From NCBI GenBank assembly GCA_910584245.1, contig CAJTZF010000006.1:21909-85908 (forward strand): a stretch of DNA of 64,000 nucleotides. The letters run 5' to 3'. Made by a program: the position numbers and the translations under genes. The notes beneath the pieces are model-generated. The model saw nothing but the letters and a program-made list of their open reading frames with translations. It was not told where the DNA came from and did no database searches. Position 1 is the first letter of the stretch. The number at the start of each line of letters is the position of its first letter. Positions 17,655 to 26,542 of the stretch are shown one piece after another. The stretch comes from an uncultured Eubacterium sp. (lineage in GTDB: Bacteria > Bacillota > Clostridia > Lachnospirales > Lachnospiraceae).

Positions 17655-18380
17655 ATGAAGCAAACACGCGAAAAGAAAAATAAATTTCCCAAACTGCTCA
17701 AACGCTTATTAATCGCTGGCGGCGCCATCACATTGCTGGGCGCCGTCAGCGTTCTGGGACTTAATCTGTGGGTTACGTCCAGTGTTTCCGATCTGATATA
17801 CGAAGTATCTTCCGAAAATCGGGAGGAACAATCGTCAGAACCACCATTTAACCAGGTGTACGACTGTATCCTCGTACTCGGCGCAGGATTACGGGATAAT
17901 ACCCCTTCGCCTATGCTCAAAGACCGGTTGGATAAGGGCATCGCCTGCTATCAGCAGGGGATCGCTCCTAAAATACTTATGAGCGGGGATCACGGCAGGG
18001 ACGGATACAATGAAGTTCAGGTAATGAAACAATATGCCATAGATGCAGGTGTGCCGTCCAGCGATATTTTTATGGACCATGCGGGTTTCTCCACTTATGA
18101 GAGCCTCATTCGCGCACGGGACATATTTGGTGTCAATTCACCAGTCATTATCACACAGAACTATCATATGTACCGCGCCCTATTTATTGGCAGACACCTC
18201 GAACTAGACTGTATCGGAATTTCTACAGACTACTTCCCCTATGGCGGAAATGCTTACCGCACATTCCGCGAATATATCGCCAGATGCAAAGATGTGTTTA
18301 CGACCATGATTGGCACGAAACCTACGTACGGCGGGGACCCAATCTCCATCAGTGGGAACGGTGACGTAACAAATGATTAA
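17655..18380 (+). CDS. DUF218 (SanA/YdcF-like) membrane-anchored protein
   Basis: A 241-residue protein with one N-terminal membrane anchor (residues 18-40) and an extracytoplasmic DUF218 domain. Conserved pieces include D-C-I-L-V-L-G-A-G, an S-G-D-H/G segment and F-S-T-Y-E-S near residue 150. In enterobacteria SanA and ElyC affect envelope integrity and lipid-carrier use. It starts one base after the trpB2 stop, so co-expression is likely though no shared pathway is evident. Confidence 0.85.
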   Translation: MKQTREKKNKFPKLLKRLLIAGGAITLLGAVSVLGLNLWVTSSVSDLIYEVSSENREEQSSEPPFNQVYDCILVLGAGLRDNTPSPMLKDRLDKGIACYQQGIAPKILMSGDHGRDGYNEVQVMKQYAIDAGVPSSDIFMDHAGFSTYESLIRARDIFGVNSPVIITQNYHMYRALFIGRHLELDCIGISTDYFPYGGNAYRTFREYIARCKDVFTTMIGTKPTYGGDPISISGNGDVTND

Positions 18381-18400
18381 AAAATAAAGTGGATAATAAA

Positions 18401-18452
18401 AAGCTGCCACACAGGATTGACATGTCCCCATGTGACAGCTTCTTTTATTTCA
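18401..18452. terminator. bidirectional terminator, DUF218 gene and esterase gene
   Basis: Stem AAGCTGCCACA against TGTGACAGCTT with one mismatch, with T-rich tails on both strands. It serves two convergent genes. Confidence 0.8.
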
Positions 18453-18485
18453 TTAAAATTCCTCTTTATAAATTTCTTTTCTTAA

Positions 18486-19862
18486 TCAATCATAGAGATG
18501 GAATATGCGGCGCAGGAAATTGTACAATCCATGCTTATACACATTAGCTTCATGACCGCCGCCGCCTTTATGGTTTTCGTCACCGCCCATTGTCTCATAA
18601 TAAATATGCGGCACTCCGTTAGCCTCCAGCGTATCTGCATAATTCTTTGGATTCTTCCCAACAACTCCGTCATTCTTTCCCGCTGCGATGAGTACAAGCG
18701 TATCATCCATGTATTCTTGCTTCAACGTAAACGTCTCTGGAGTGAAAAGCCCATCCTCATGCACGTTATTTGTCGTGTGCTCCAATATTCCCGGAGCAGG
18801 ACAAAACGCACCGACATAACGGAACATATCCTGGAGCATAAATCCAACATGAAGGCTCACGCGGCCCCCCATCGAAAATCCGCAAACCGCCGTATTCTCA
18901 CGGCCAGTCATCGTTGAATAATTGTCATTGATGTATGGAATCAAGCATTCCTTCAAATCATTGATGAAGTTATCATAAGCTGCATAATGCTCCGGACTGT
19001 GAAACTCCAGCCCAGCCCCGCTTCCCTTCTCGTTCGCACAGGCATTTGGGAGCACGACAATCATCTCTTCTGCGTCGCCATTGGCAATTGCATTCCATAC
19101 CACATACTGCACTTTATCACCAAACAGCGATGTCTCGTTCCCTCCGATACCGTGCTGCATGTAGACAACGGGATATTTCTTGCTATCGCTATAATCCTTT
19201 GGCAATATCACTTTTGCCTTCCTCATCACCGTGGCGCCTTCTTTGACAACCGTAGATTCATATGTAATATCCTCTACGGTTCCAGCTACGCCGTTATCCT
19301 GGTCCATAAATCCAGTCGGAACATCAACCTCTGTGTCCTCAACGTAAGAAGTGATCGGCTTAATCGTTGGTTCCGGCTCCTCTGTTGGGGCTGGCTCAGT
19401 AGCTGCTGGCGCACTTGATACCGGCGCCGCACTAGGCGCTACAGACGGAACCGCGCTTGGACTTGCAGATGGCACCGCCGGCGGCGGGGTCTGCACCGTA
19501 GTTACTTTTTTCGCTTTAATCTGAACTACAACCTTACCTAATTTTCTAGTCTTCTTCTTATACTTTTCTTTCACCGTAACTGTGACCTTTCCCGCCTTTT
19601 TTGCGGTAACAACGCCACTTTTCGAAACAGCTGCCTTCGCTTTTGAAGAAGAGGAAAAACTGTAAACTGCTTTTTTCTGTTTTCCAGATATCGTGATTTT
19701 CTTTGTCTGGCCTACCACCATCGAAATCTTCTTTGTCTTTAATTTTGCTTTTTTTGCCGCCTGGGATGTGACGCCCGTAGTGCCTGGGCAAATCATGCCC
19801 AAAATAAGCATCAAACATACCGACACTTTTACTAACGTCTTTGTCGATACTCCAACCATCAT
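18486..19862 (-). CDS. secreted esterase with Ig-like domain and Pro/Ser linker
   Basis: A 458-residue exported protein. Signal peptide at residues 1-36; a bacterial Ig-like (Big_2-type) module very rich in Lys at about 37-125; a Pro/Ser/Ala linker at about 130-180; then an alpha/beta-hydrolase of the feruloyl/acetyl-xylan esterase (Esterase_D, CE1) group. Catalytic residues are Ser in GFSMGG (about 327), Asp in GKNDG (about 396) and His in GGGGHEAN (about 434). It probably removes acyl groups from plant polysaccharides outside the cell. The ATG at 19862 has GGAGG eight bases upstream. Confidence 0.9.
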   Translation of the reverse strand: MMVGVSTKTLVKVSVCLMLILGMICPGTTGVTSQAAKKAKLKTKKISMVVGQTKKITISGKQKKAVYSFSSSSKAKAAVSKSGVVTAKKAGKVTVTVKEKYKKKTRKLGKVVVQIKAKKVTTVQTPPPAVPSASPSAVPSVAPSAAPVSSAPAATEPAPTEEPEPTIKPITSYVEDTEVDVPTGFMDQDNGVAGTVEDITYESTVVKEGATVMRKAKVILPKDYSDSKKYPVVYMQHGIGGNETSLFGDKVQYVVWNAIANGDAEEMIVVLPNACANEKGSGAGLEFHSPEHYAAYDNFINDLKECLIPYINDNYSTMTGRENTAVCGFSMGGRVSLHVGFMLQDMFRYVGAFCPAPGILEHTTNNVHEDGLFTPETFTLKQEYMDDTLVLIAAGKNDGVVGKNPKNYADTLEANGVPHIYYETMGGDENHKGGGGHEANVYKHGLYNFLRRIFHLYD

Positions 19863-19909
19863 AACACGTTCCTCCTTAATAGAATATAGTGAAAACACTT
19901 CAATAATAC

Positions 19910-19937
19910 TATATAATAAATAAGGTATGGTTGTCAA
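19910..19937 (-). promoter_or_regulatory. promoter of esterase gene
   Basis: Minus strand TTGACA (19932-19937), 16 bases, TATATA (19910-19915). Confidence 0.6.
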
Positions 19938-19993
19938 GGTTGTATGTCGTTTTCCATCACATAAAAGCCGGCTGCTCCGTGCTTTTCACTTTT

Positions 19994-20027
19994 ACAAAAA
20001 AACAAGACCGCAAAATGCGATCTCGTT
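19994..20027 (-). terminator. terminator of tRNA operon
   Basis: Just 3' of tRNA-Leu on the minus strand: a 12-pair stem AACGAGATCGCA against TGCGGTCTTGTT with a small T-loop, followed by seven T. Confidence 0.8.
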
Positions 20028-20032
20028 TTGTA

Positions 20033-20120
20033 ATGCTGGTAACCGGAATCGAACCGGTACGGGTGTCACCACCCACAGGATTTTAAGTCCTGGGCGTCTG
20101 CCAGTTCCGCCACACCAGCA
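20033..20120 (-). tRNA. tRNA-Leu (TAA)
   Basis: An 88-base class II tRNA. Acceptor TGCTGGT pairs with ACCAGCA, the anticodon stem CAGGA/TCCTG encloses loop CTTAAAA (anticodon TAA), and the T-loop is GGTTCGATTCC. CCA is not encoded. Last gene of the four-tRNA operon. Confidence 0.97.
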
Positions 20121-20162
20121 TATATTCTATTTTACAGACATATATCACTTCTATGCTGTAAA

Positions 20163-20236
20163 CGACCCAGGAGGGACTCGAACCCTTGACCTCTGCCGTG
20201 ACAGGGCAGCGCTCTAACCAACTGAGCTACTGGGCC
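20163..20236 (-). tRNA. tRNA-Asp (GTC)
   Basis: 74 bases. Anticodon stem CTGCC/GGCAG with loop CTGTCAC, anticodon GTC; T-loop GGTTCGAGTCC; discriminator G. CCA is not encoded. Confidence 0.97.
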
Positions 20237-20261
20237 ATTTCTATATATAATAGAAAAACAG

Positions 20262-20335
20262 TGGACCCTCGGGGACTCGAACCCCGGACCGTCCGGTTAT
20301 GAGCCGGATGCTCTAACCAACTGAGCTAAAGGTCC
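20262..20335 (-). tRNA. tRNA (CAT), most likely tRNA-Ile2
   Basis: 74 bases; anticodon stem TCCGG/CCGGA, loop CTCATAA, anticodon CAT. The gene could be read as elongator tRNA-Met. The acceptor stem begins GGACCTT with C4-G69 and C5-G68, and the loop is CTCATAA rather than the elongator-Met TTCATAC type. These features are those of tRNA-Ile2, whose C34 is converted to lysidine by TilS to read AUA. Not an initiator: positions 1 and 72 pair. CCA is not encoded. Confidence 0.9.
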
Positions 20336-20341
20336 AGACAA

Positions 20342-20413
20342 TGACTCCTACGGGAATCGAACCCGTGTTACCGCCGTGAAAGGGCGATGTCTTAACCGCT
20401 TGACCAAGGAGCC
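20342..20413 (-). tRNA. tRNA-Glu (TTC)
   Basis: 72 bases. Acceptor GGCTCCT/AGGAGTC, anticodon loop CTTTCAC, T-loop GGTTCGATTCC. First gene of the tRNA operon, just downstream of the promoter at 20475-20503. CCA is not encoded. Confidence 0.97.
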
Positions 20414-20474
20414 ATCTGGATGCAGTCTTACATTAACATTTCCCGCCTATCGTCAATGTCCGACAACAAGAATT

Positions 20475-20503
20475 ATGTTACCATATTTATATAGGATTTG
20501 CAA
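20475..20503 (-). promoter_or_regulatory. promoter of tRNA operon
   Basis: Minus strand TTGCAA (20498-20503), 17 bases, TAACAT (20475-20480), about 60 bases ahead of tRNA-Glu. Confidence 0.65.
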
Positions 20504-20591
20504 GCATTTTTACAAATTTCTTTCTATATTTTTTTCTGGCCGCCCCCATTTTCAAAATAGGAAAACCAGGACGGCCATCATTCTTTACAAA

Positions 20592-23378
20592 TTACTTTTT
20601 AATTCTCGCCGTTTTAGAAAGCCCCTTTCCTTTGAAAAGCTTTTTATAACTTTTTAGCTTTTTCGCCGGCACCTTTACGGTTGCCTTTTTATCAATACCC
20701 TTAAAAGCGCCATTCCCAATATTCTTTAAAACAGCCGAGCGAATATTCACCGCTTTCAATTTCTTGCATCCCTGGAATGCCTTTGCTCCAATTTTCGTGA
20801 CATTTTTGCCAACCACGGCCTGTTTCAGCGCCTTTGAATTATAACATGCTTTTGCCGCAATAGATGTCACTCTGAAATTATAACCCAAATACGAAACTGT
20901 CGCCGGTACGGTAAGCTTCGACCCGTTCTTTTTCACCATGCCCTGGAATTCTGCTGTCTGCTTCCCTGTAACCTTATACCGCATGCCGCCAGCTTCAAAC
21001 CGTGTCCCCTTTCCCGGTACCTTATCGCCTGACGGCGTCACATTTGCAGTAGGATTGGACGGTGTCTGGCCGGGAGCCGCAGACGCACCCGGATTGCCCG
21101 TTGCAGCTGGCGGGGCCGGTGTCTCCGCTTTCTTCTCTTGAACCGTAACTATCATTTTTACAGCTTTATTTTCAGGAAGGATTTCGAACTCCTCCTCCAG
21201 ATCGAGAATCGGAGAACCATCTGCCCCGAAATGCACAATACGCAGGAACGCATCCCTTTGAAATGCATTTCCATCACCTGGTCTTGCATGGAACACATTA
21301 ACCAGGTTTCCATCCTCATCCGTGACATATGAATTGTGGCCCGGACCGTGATATTTGTTTTCGCCCTTCGAAGACAATCCCGTCAATATCGGATAATTTG
21401 TTTTTTTCCATGAATCTGGATTCAGGAAATCGACTTCATTCGATAGATCAATTTGCGTCATGCCTACACAATAAGTTTCATCGGTCGCACCACCCGAGTA
21501 GGTGAGATAAAGCCGGTTGTCTGTCAAAATAACAAACGGTCCCTCATTTACAAACTGATGATTTCTCTCCCAGCTGTACTCGCATGGCACAATTAGAACC
21601 GGTTTACTGATTAACTGACCCGGATTCTCCGCCGTCGTCTCTCCAATCCACAAATCCGCCGTTCCACCATTTTTACCAAAATTCCGCTGCGACCAGACCA
21701 CATAATGCCTGTCAAGATATGAAAAATGCGTCATATCGAGCGTGATTCCGCCGTAATTTGTATTCAAAACCTTTCCATCCTGGTCTAAATAGCGTTTGGG
21801 CGCTTCCCAGTCATCATACTTTGTCGGATCGCCGCCCGTTTTCAATTTCATAATAAGGCTCTGCACATCCCATCCAGAACCAATGTTAGAGGCAAACAGC
21901 ATGTACAGTTCTCCGTTGATCACGTGCAGCTCCGGGGCCCAATACCGGGTGAGGGAGACAATTCCGCCTTCTGCTCCCTTTGCCTCATCATACACTAAAT
22001 GCTCTTCCGCTTCATTTAACCCCGCTACTGTGTCAGCTTCCCGGATATAAAGATCATCCTCCCCCGTCTCAGTCGTAGCGATAAAATAGTATTTTCCGTT
22101 GAATTGAACCACATTCGGGTCTGCTCTTCCAGCCAAAAATGGATAATTACCCGCCTCAGAAATGCGGTCTGACATTTGCCGGATCGTACCGCTCACTTCA
22201 TACGTGCCTTCTTTTGTAAAATCTACCTTTGCCAATTCACTTTCATTCCATGTAACGCTCTTTTCCGCCGTGGAACCATCCGAATAATGAGCCGTAACCT
22301 TTGTGCCGGGTAAATCAACCGCCTTACCGGGCTCTGTCTGAATCTCTGCCGGATCTACCGTTGTGTTGACTACCGGCCTTAACTTATTCAGAATACTAGT
22401 GGCTTCCTCTGGCGTAACTGCAATAACATTGCTCTCGATCGCATATGTAATATCCGTATCTGTTACGTCCTGCTTGAATGACGCAAATTCCTCTTTTTCC
22501 CCCACAGCTTCAAAATCGGAGGTCCGATTTACATAGCTTATACCGGAATCCCCGCTCGTCCATGTGATATAATAAGTATCGGTAACTTTGTCGTATACAC
22601 ATGCCGGATCTGTTATATCATCTTCATTACTCAGCTGGATCAGCTTCACCTGCTCATACGATATTAAATCCTTGGAAGTAAAAAGAAGAACCGTCCCCTT
22701 CTGGTCGTTTACCGACTCCTCTTCATTTGCCCGCACTGCCACGACGCCGAAGCTTCCATCTTTCATGCGGAAAATATACGGCTGCTTTAGGACCTTTGTC
22801 TTTGTACCGTCATTTTTTGCAAACAAAACCCCCGTGTTATCATGCAATGGCTCAAAACTCATTCCATCCGCGCTATATCCGAGATGCAGACTATCCGTCA
22901 CCGCTGACTGGTACATCCCATGCGCCTTTCCATTTCTCTTGATCTGGTCGTCATTTTCTCTCGTATAACTCAAAATATAGCCTGAGCCTTTTGGCAACAC
23001 CTTGACACAAAAGCTCTTTGTTTTTTTCGTGTTGTCTGCCTGCGTAATGGACGCCTCTAAATTTACTTCTGTAATCTCAGATGCGGGCGCCGTGATTTTA
23101 CCTGTGGCGGCGTCGATACTCCCACTGTCTGATGTCCACTGAATCCCCACGCCTCCGAGCTGCATCGGAAGGCTGTCCTGCTCTGATATATAATATGGCA
23201 GCAACAGTTGATCTAAATCCTCCGCCTGTGCTCGGCGCGCACCCTGGGACAATTGTTCTTCTGCTTGTACTGTTGTCTTAAATGCAGAAAACAACCCTGC
23301 CACAAGTGCGAATGCCAGCAATAAACTAATTGCTTGTCGTAACCAGCGGTTTTGATTTTTCAATACTCTTCGTTCCAT
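20592..23378 (-). CDS. large secreted GH43-family arabinosidase-like protein with Ig and LRR_5 modules
   Basis: A 928-residue exported multidomain protein. Signal peptide at about 1-39; an atrophied bacterial Ig-like module at about 50-130; a first five-bladed-propeller-like region at about 130-320; a Big_4 Ig-like module (TKVTAHYSDGSTAEKSVTW) at about 340-400; a GH43 catalytic propeller from about 410 to 760 with nucleophile Asp in GRADPNVV (about 418) and acid Glu in NEGPF (about 611); a Pro/Ala/Gly linker; and a C-terminal LRR_5 (BspA-like) repeat region rich in Lys. It likely degrades arabinose- or xylose-containing plant glycans at the cell surface. AGGAGG precedes the ATG. Confidence 0.85.
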   Translation of the reverse strand: MERRVLKNQNRWLRQAISLLLAFALVAGLFSAFKTTVQAEEQLSQGARRAQAEDLDQLLLPYYISEQDSLPMQLGGVGIQWTSDSGSIDAATGKITAPASEITEVNLEASITQADNTKKTKSFCVKVLPKGSGYILSYTRENDDQIKRNGKAHGMYQSAVTDSLHLGYSADGMSFEPLHDNTGVLFAKNDGTKTKVLKQPYIFRMKDGSFGVVAVRANEEESVNDQKGTVLLFTSKDLISYEQVKLIQLSNEDDITDPACVYDKVTDTYYITWTSGDSGISYVNRTSDFEAVGEKEEFASFKQDVTDTDITYAIESNVIAVTPEEATSILNKLRPVVNTTVDPAEIQTEPGKAVDLPGTKVTAHYSDGSTAEKSVTWNESELAKVDFTKEGTYEVSGTIRQMSDRISEAGNYPFLAGRADPNVVQFNGKYYFIATTETGEDDLYIREADTVAGLNEAEEHLVYDEAKGAEGGIVSLTRYWAPELHVINGELYMLFASNIGSGWDVQSLIMKLKTGGDPTKYDDWEAPKRYLDQDGKVLNTNYGGITLDMTHFSYLDRHYVVWSQRNFGKNGGTADLWIGETTAENPGQLISKPVLIVPCEYSWERNHQFVNEGPFVILTDNRLYLTYSGGATDETYCVGMTQIDLSNEVDFLNPDSWKKTNYPILTGLSSKGENKYHGPGHNSYVTDEDGNLVNVFHARPGDGNAFQRDAFLRIVHFGADGSPILDLEEEFEILPENKAVKMIVTVQEKKAETPAPPAATGNPGASAAPGQTPSNPTANVTPSGDKVPGKGTRFEAGGMRYKVTGKQTAEFQGMVKKNGSKLTVPATVSYLGYNFRVTSIAAKACYNSKALKQAVVGKNVTKIGAKAFQGCKKLKAVNIRSAVLKNIGNGAFKGIDKKATVKVPAKKLKSYKKLFKGKGLSKTARIKK

Positions 23379-23443
23379 TTTACATTCCTCCTCGTATTTT
23401 TTATTTATTACTGAAATAGCTGAACATAATCACTACTACGTTA

Positions 23444-23452
23444 ATTATATCA
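23444..23452 (-). promoter_or_regulatory. possible extended -10 promoter of GH43 gene
   Basis: Minus strand TGATATAAT, a perfect -10 with the extended TGn element. I see no good -35 at the right distance. Confidence 0.35.
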
Positions 23453-23576
23453 GATCGGGATTTATCTTACCATGATGTATAGTATCTAATAATTTGATTA
23501 ATAATGTCCAGCCTTTTCTGTTTATTTTTTATGATCCCGGGTAATACTATACAAAAATGAAAGTGAGGACACCGAT

Positions 23577-23762
23577 ATGTTTAAAGAAAATGAAAATGTG
23601 CAAAAGGATTCCACTCAAAACACGGCATCCAACTGCCACCGGCCGAAAGGAGGTTCCTCCTCTTCGGGATCCAGTGATAGTTCCGACCAGGATTCCTCCA
23701 CATCCAAATATGTCGTAAAGGATGACCACAGGGAACGCAGGGATGGCCCGGGCGGAAACTGA
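23577..23762 (+). CDS. small hydrophilic hypothetical protein
   Basis: A 61-residue, very hydrophilic protein rich in Ser, Asp, Lys and Arg, with a poly-Ser/Asp middle (residues 26-42). There are no membrane segments and no recognised domain, and it is probably disordered. A fair ribosome site (GTGAGGA, seven bases before ATG) and a strong terminator directly after support a real gene. An opposite-strand frame of similar length has no ribosome site and looks like a shadow. Function unknown. Confidence 0.5.
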   Translation: MFKENENVQKDSTQNTASNCHRPKGGSSSSGSSDSSDQDSSTSKYVVKDDHRERRDGPGGN

Positions 23763-23796
23763 TTGCCAATATATACAAACCAAAACAAATATAATA

Positions 23797-23842
23797 AGGC
23801 TGCTGCACCCGGTCAATGACGACCTGTGCAGCAGCTCTTTTC
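23797..23842. terminator. bidirectional terminator between small ORF and GT2 gene
   Basis: GCTGCTGCAC (23799-23808) pairs with GTGCAGCAGC (23826-23835); an inner GGTC/GACC extends the stem. T-rich on the plus side and A-rich on the left. Confidence 0.8.
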
Positions 23843-23857
23843 ATTCTACATCTGTTA

Positions 23858-24874
23858 TCAATTAAATCCGTACAATTTACGTGAGATGCTATATCCCCAC
23901 ACTACCATTTTCCGGCCAGCCTTTCCCCGGATCTGCATCGGCCGGCTGAGAATCTGTTTATTCACCAGGCGGTACATGCCCTTACTCGAGCTTTTCAAAT
24001 ACTTCCAAAGCTCCGCCCGCTTGGCAAGGCTCTCCTCCGATCCCTCCTTAATGAGAAACACAGAGCTGACTGTCATCATCATAGCTAAGTATTTTACCAT
24101 GTAATCACGCAGCTTTTTATTTCGGATCTTCGTAAGGTCAAACTTGTCTATCATAATTTTATTTACTTTGATCTGCTGGTCAATGCGCCCAATCATAATT
24201 CCTTCATTGACTGACTGGTCATCCCTGCCTATGAAATACCTATATAAATCAACATTAATATAGTACATCGTCTTCACTGACGGAAGCGGTGTGTACACAA
24301 ATATATTGTCGACATAAAAAGTGTGCTTCGGCAGTTCCAATTCGCAGTCGACCAGTATCTGCGTCCGGTAAATGACGGAATGCATCAATATATTCTGGCT
24401 AATTTTAAATTTCTTTATATCACTCCAGCTAAAAACCTTATCCTCTGGAAATACGCCGTCATAACGGATGGCTTTATGTTTATGGACACTCGGTTTCTCA
24501 TACACATAGTTTGCCAATACCATATCGACAAGCCTTCCTTCACGGATAAAGCTCCTCAACTGCTGGAGAACCCGGAGAAAAGAATCCTTATCCAGCCAGT
24601 CGTCGCTGTCAAGCACTTTAAAATAAATCCCTTTCGCATTGCGGAGACCTGTATTCACCGCTTCCCCATGTCCTCCATTTTTCTGGTGTATCGCCCTTAC
24701 GATACCAGGATGCTGCCTCTCCAGCTCATCCGCAATTTCCGCCGTATGATCTGAGGATCCATCGTCCACGACGAGAATCTCCACGTCCTCTCCGCCGACC
24801 AGTGCACTCTCCACTGCATGATTCATATATTCCTCAGAATTATAACACGGAATCGCCACACTTAAAATCTTCAT
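23858..24874 (-). CDS. glycosyltransferase family 2
   Basis: A 338-residue GT-A fold enzyme with no membrane segment. N-terminal SVAIPCYNSEEYM, donor-site VVDDGSSD (about residue 36) and the D-x-D motif LDSDDW (about residue 92). The C-terminal half is basic. It begins six bases after glf, so it may be a galactofuranosyltransferase or another cell-surface glycan enzyme, which is inference from the neighbour. Confidence 0.88.
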   Translation of the reverse strand: MKILSVAIPCYNSEEYMNHAVESALVGGEDVEILVVDDGSSDHTAEIADELERQHPGIVRAIHQKNGGHGEAVNTGLRNAKGIYFKVLDSDDWLDKDSFLRVLQQLRSFIREGRLVDMVLANYVYEKPSVHKHKAIRYDGVFPEDKVFSWSDIKKFKISQNILMHSVIYRTQILVDCELELPKHTFYVDNIFVYTPLPSVKTMYYINVDLYRYFIGRDDQSVNEGIMIGRIDQQIKVNKIMIDKFDLTKIRNKKLRDYMVKYLAMMMTVSSVFLIKEGSEESLAKRAELWKYLKSSSKGMYRLVNKQILSRPMQIRGKAGRKMVVWGYSISRKLYGFN

Positions 24875-24880
24875 CCTGTC

Positions 24881-26029
24881 TCATATCCTCTCTGCCAAAT
24901 CCAACGCTCTTTCTACAATGGCATCTATATTGTAATATTTATACTCTGCCAGTCTGCCTAACAAATAGAAATCCGGAATCTGTTCCACTAAATCCCTATA
25001 TTTTTCGAACAACGAATCATTTTCAGCATTATTAATCGCATAATAAGGTATTTCACCCTGTTTACCCGAATACGCCATTGGGTACTCCTTCACGATCGTA
25101 GTGTCCTTCGCATCCATCTGCCCGGACAAATACTTGAATTCTGTAATCCTCGTAAAGTCTTCACTGACCGTATAATTCACCACTCCATGACTTTGATAAA
25201 ATGGCTTGTCATAGTGTTCGAAACGAAAATCCAGGGAACGGTACGGCAGCCGGCCGAACCGGCAGTCAAAAAACTCATCCAGGGCACCCGTAAATATAAC
25301 CTGCCCATGAAACGGTTTCCCCTCAAAATATACCTTTTCCCGTCCTTCTGGCTCAACGCGCAAAACCTCTTTCCCCTGACAGTTCAAACGGACCTCAATG
25401 CCGTCAAACGCGAGCATCTTCTCAAAAATAGCGGTATAGCCATCCAGCGGTATCCCTTGGTATTCATCCTGAAAATAACGGTTATCTCTGCTCAGAAGTA
25501 CAGGCACTCTGCCGGAAACAGCCGGGTCAATCTCTTTCGGGGACTTTCCCCACTGCTTCATAGTATACTTAAGAAAAACATTTTCATACACATAAGCCGC
25601 AATTTCTTTCAGATCATCATCTTTATCGTTCATCAGCTCCAGAATCGGAACCCTGGCGCCCTCGCCAAAGCGGTCAACAAGCTTTTTCTCCAGCTCCGGC
25701 GCTTTTCCCCCAAATACCATTTCCAGACTATTTAGATTAAAGGGTACTGGTATCTCTCTTTCATAAATCTTCCCGACCACCTCATGATTGTAGTGATACC
25801 AATCGGTAAATCTAGACAAATAATCATATACGCGTTTACTATTTGTATGGAAAATATGGGGTCCGTACTGGTGAATACAGATCCCGTATTCATCCTTCCG
25901 GTCGAAACAATTCCCCCCCACATGATCCCGGGAGTCAATAATAAGAAGCTTTTTCCCTCTCGTTTCCGCCAGCTGCCGCGCCACAACAGCGCCGGCAAAT
26001 CCACAGCCTATTACGATACAATCGTACAT
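24881..26029 (-). CDS. glf: UDP-galactopyranose mutase
   Basis: A 382-residue FAD enzyme that interconverts UDP-galactopyranose and UDP-galactofuranose. FAD-binding GCGFAGAVVA at about residue 8 and the conserved HIFHTNSKRVYDY segment near residue 60 are present. The C-terminal GRLAEYKYYNID is typical. The product feeds surface polysaccharides with galactofuranose. ATG at 26029 with GGAGA five bases upstream; the longer frame starts with TTG inside that site. Confidence 0.95.
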   Translation of the reverse strand: MYDCIVIGCGFAGAVVARQLAETRGKKLLIIDSRDHVGGNCFDRKDEYGICIHQYGPHIFHTNSKRVYDYLSRFTDWYHYNHEVVGKIYEREIPVPFNLNSLEMVFGGKAPELEKKLVDRFGEGARVPILELMNDKDDDLKEIAAYVYENVFLKYTMKQWGKSPKEIDPAVSGRVPVLLSRDNRYFQDEYQGIPLDGYTAIFEKMLAFDGIEVRLNCQGKEVLRVEPEGREKVYFEGKPFHGQVIFTGALDEFFDCRFGRLPYRSLDFRFEHYDKPFYQSHGVVNYTVSEDFTRITEFKYLSGQMDAKDTTIVKEYPMAYSGKQGEIPYYAINNAENDSLFEKYRDLVEQIPDFYLLGRLAEYKYYNIDAIVERALDLAERI

Positions 26030-26076
26030 ATCATTCTCCAATCTCTTTATTTTCAGGCTTATTTTAAAACCTGAAA

Positions 26077-26478
26077 TCAGGTCAAGAAACGCATTTTATT
26101 TTCGGTGGATGATTTTTTCTTGGCCGCCGCAGGCTCTTTCGTTCCCGCTGCCCCCTGCAGCCGGGTCGTAAGCTGATCCTTACATGCTTTACAATACCGT
26201 CCAGTCTTAATCGTAGTACCACAGTTCTCACAATTGAGACCAATCGGCGATTCATCGGTAAAGCACAGCCTCTCCTCGCGGATCCAGCGTTTAATCTGAC
26301 GGATCGACACTTCCATCTCTGAAGAGAGCACATTAATGTCAACTTTTGGATTTTCGCGGACAAACTTTTTTACCTCCGCAAATTTTTCATCCATTTCCTT
26401 TGTGCACTGTGAGCAAATTCTGTCGCCCTGCACATAGTTGAAAATCTTTCCACATCTCTTACATGTTATAATTTCCAT
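26077..26478 (-). CDS. YvyF-like flagellar-region zinc-ribbon protein (TIGR03826)
   Basis: A 133-residue protein with two zinc-ribbon-like Cys sets: CKRCGKIF and CSQC at the N-terminus, CENCGTTIKTGRYCKAC near residue 85. A small helix-turn-helix-like stretch (VSIRQIKRWIREE) lies between them. This is the layout of the Bacillus YvyF family, found between comFC and flgM. Here it follows comFC but flgM is absent. A regulatory or assembly role in flagellar expression is inferred only from context. Confidence 0.8.
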   Translation of the reverse strand: MEIITCKRCGKIFNYVQGDRICSQCTKEMDEKFAEVKKFVRENPKVDINVLSSEMEVSIRQIKRWIREERLCFTDESPIGLNCENCGTTIKTGRYCKACKDQLTTRLQGAAGTKEPAAAKKKSSTENKMRFLT

Positions 26479-26542
26479 ATCCTACTACCTCCATTCACCA
26501 GACAAGGACATGCCCGTCTACTATTATTTTCCTTTTTCTCTA

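Noticed and set aside
23547..23816. Hydrophobic minus-strand frames over the small ORF at 23577
   Set aside because: No ribosome site, and they run into the bidirectional terminator; the plus-strand frame has better start signals.
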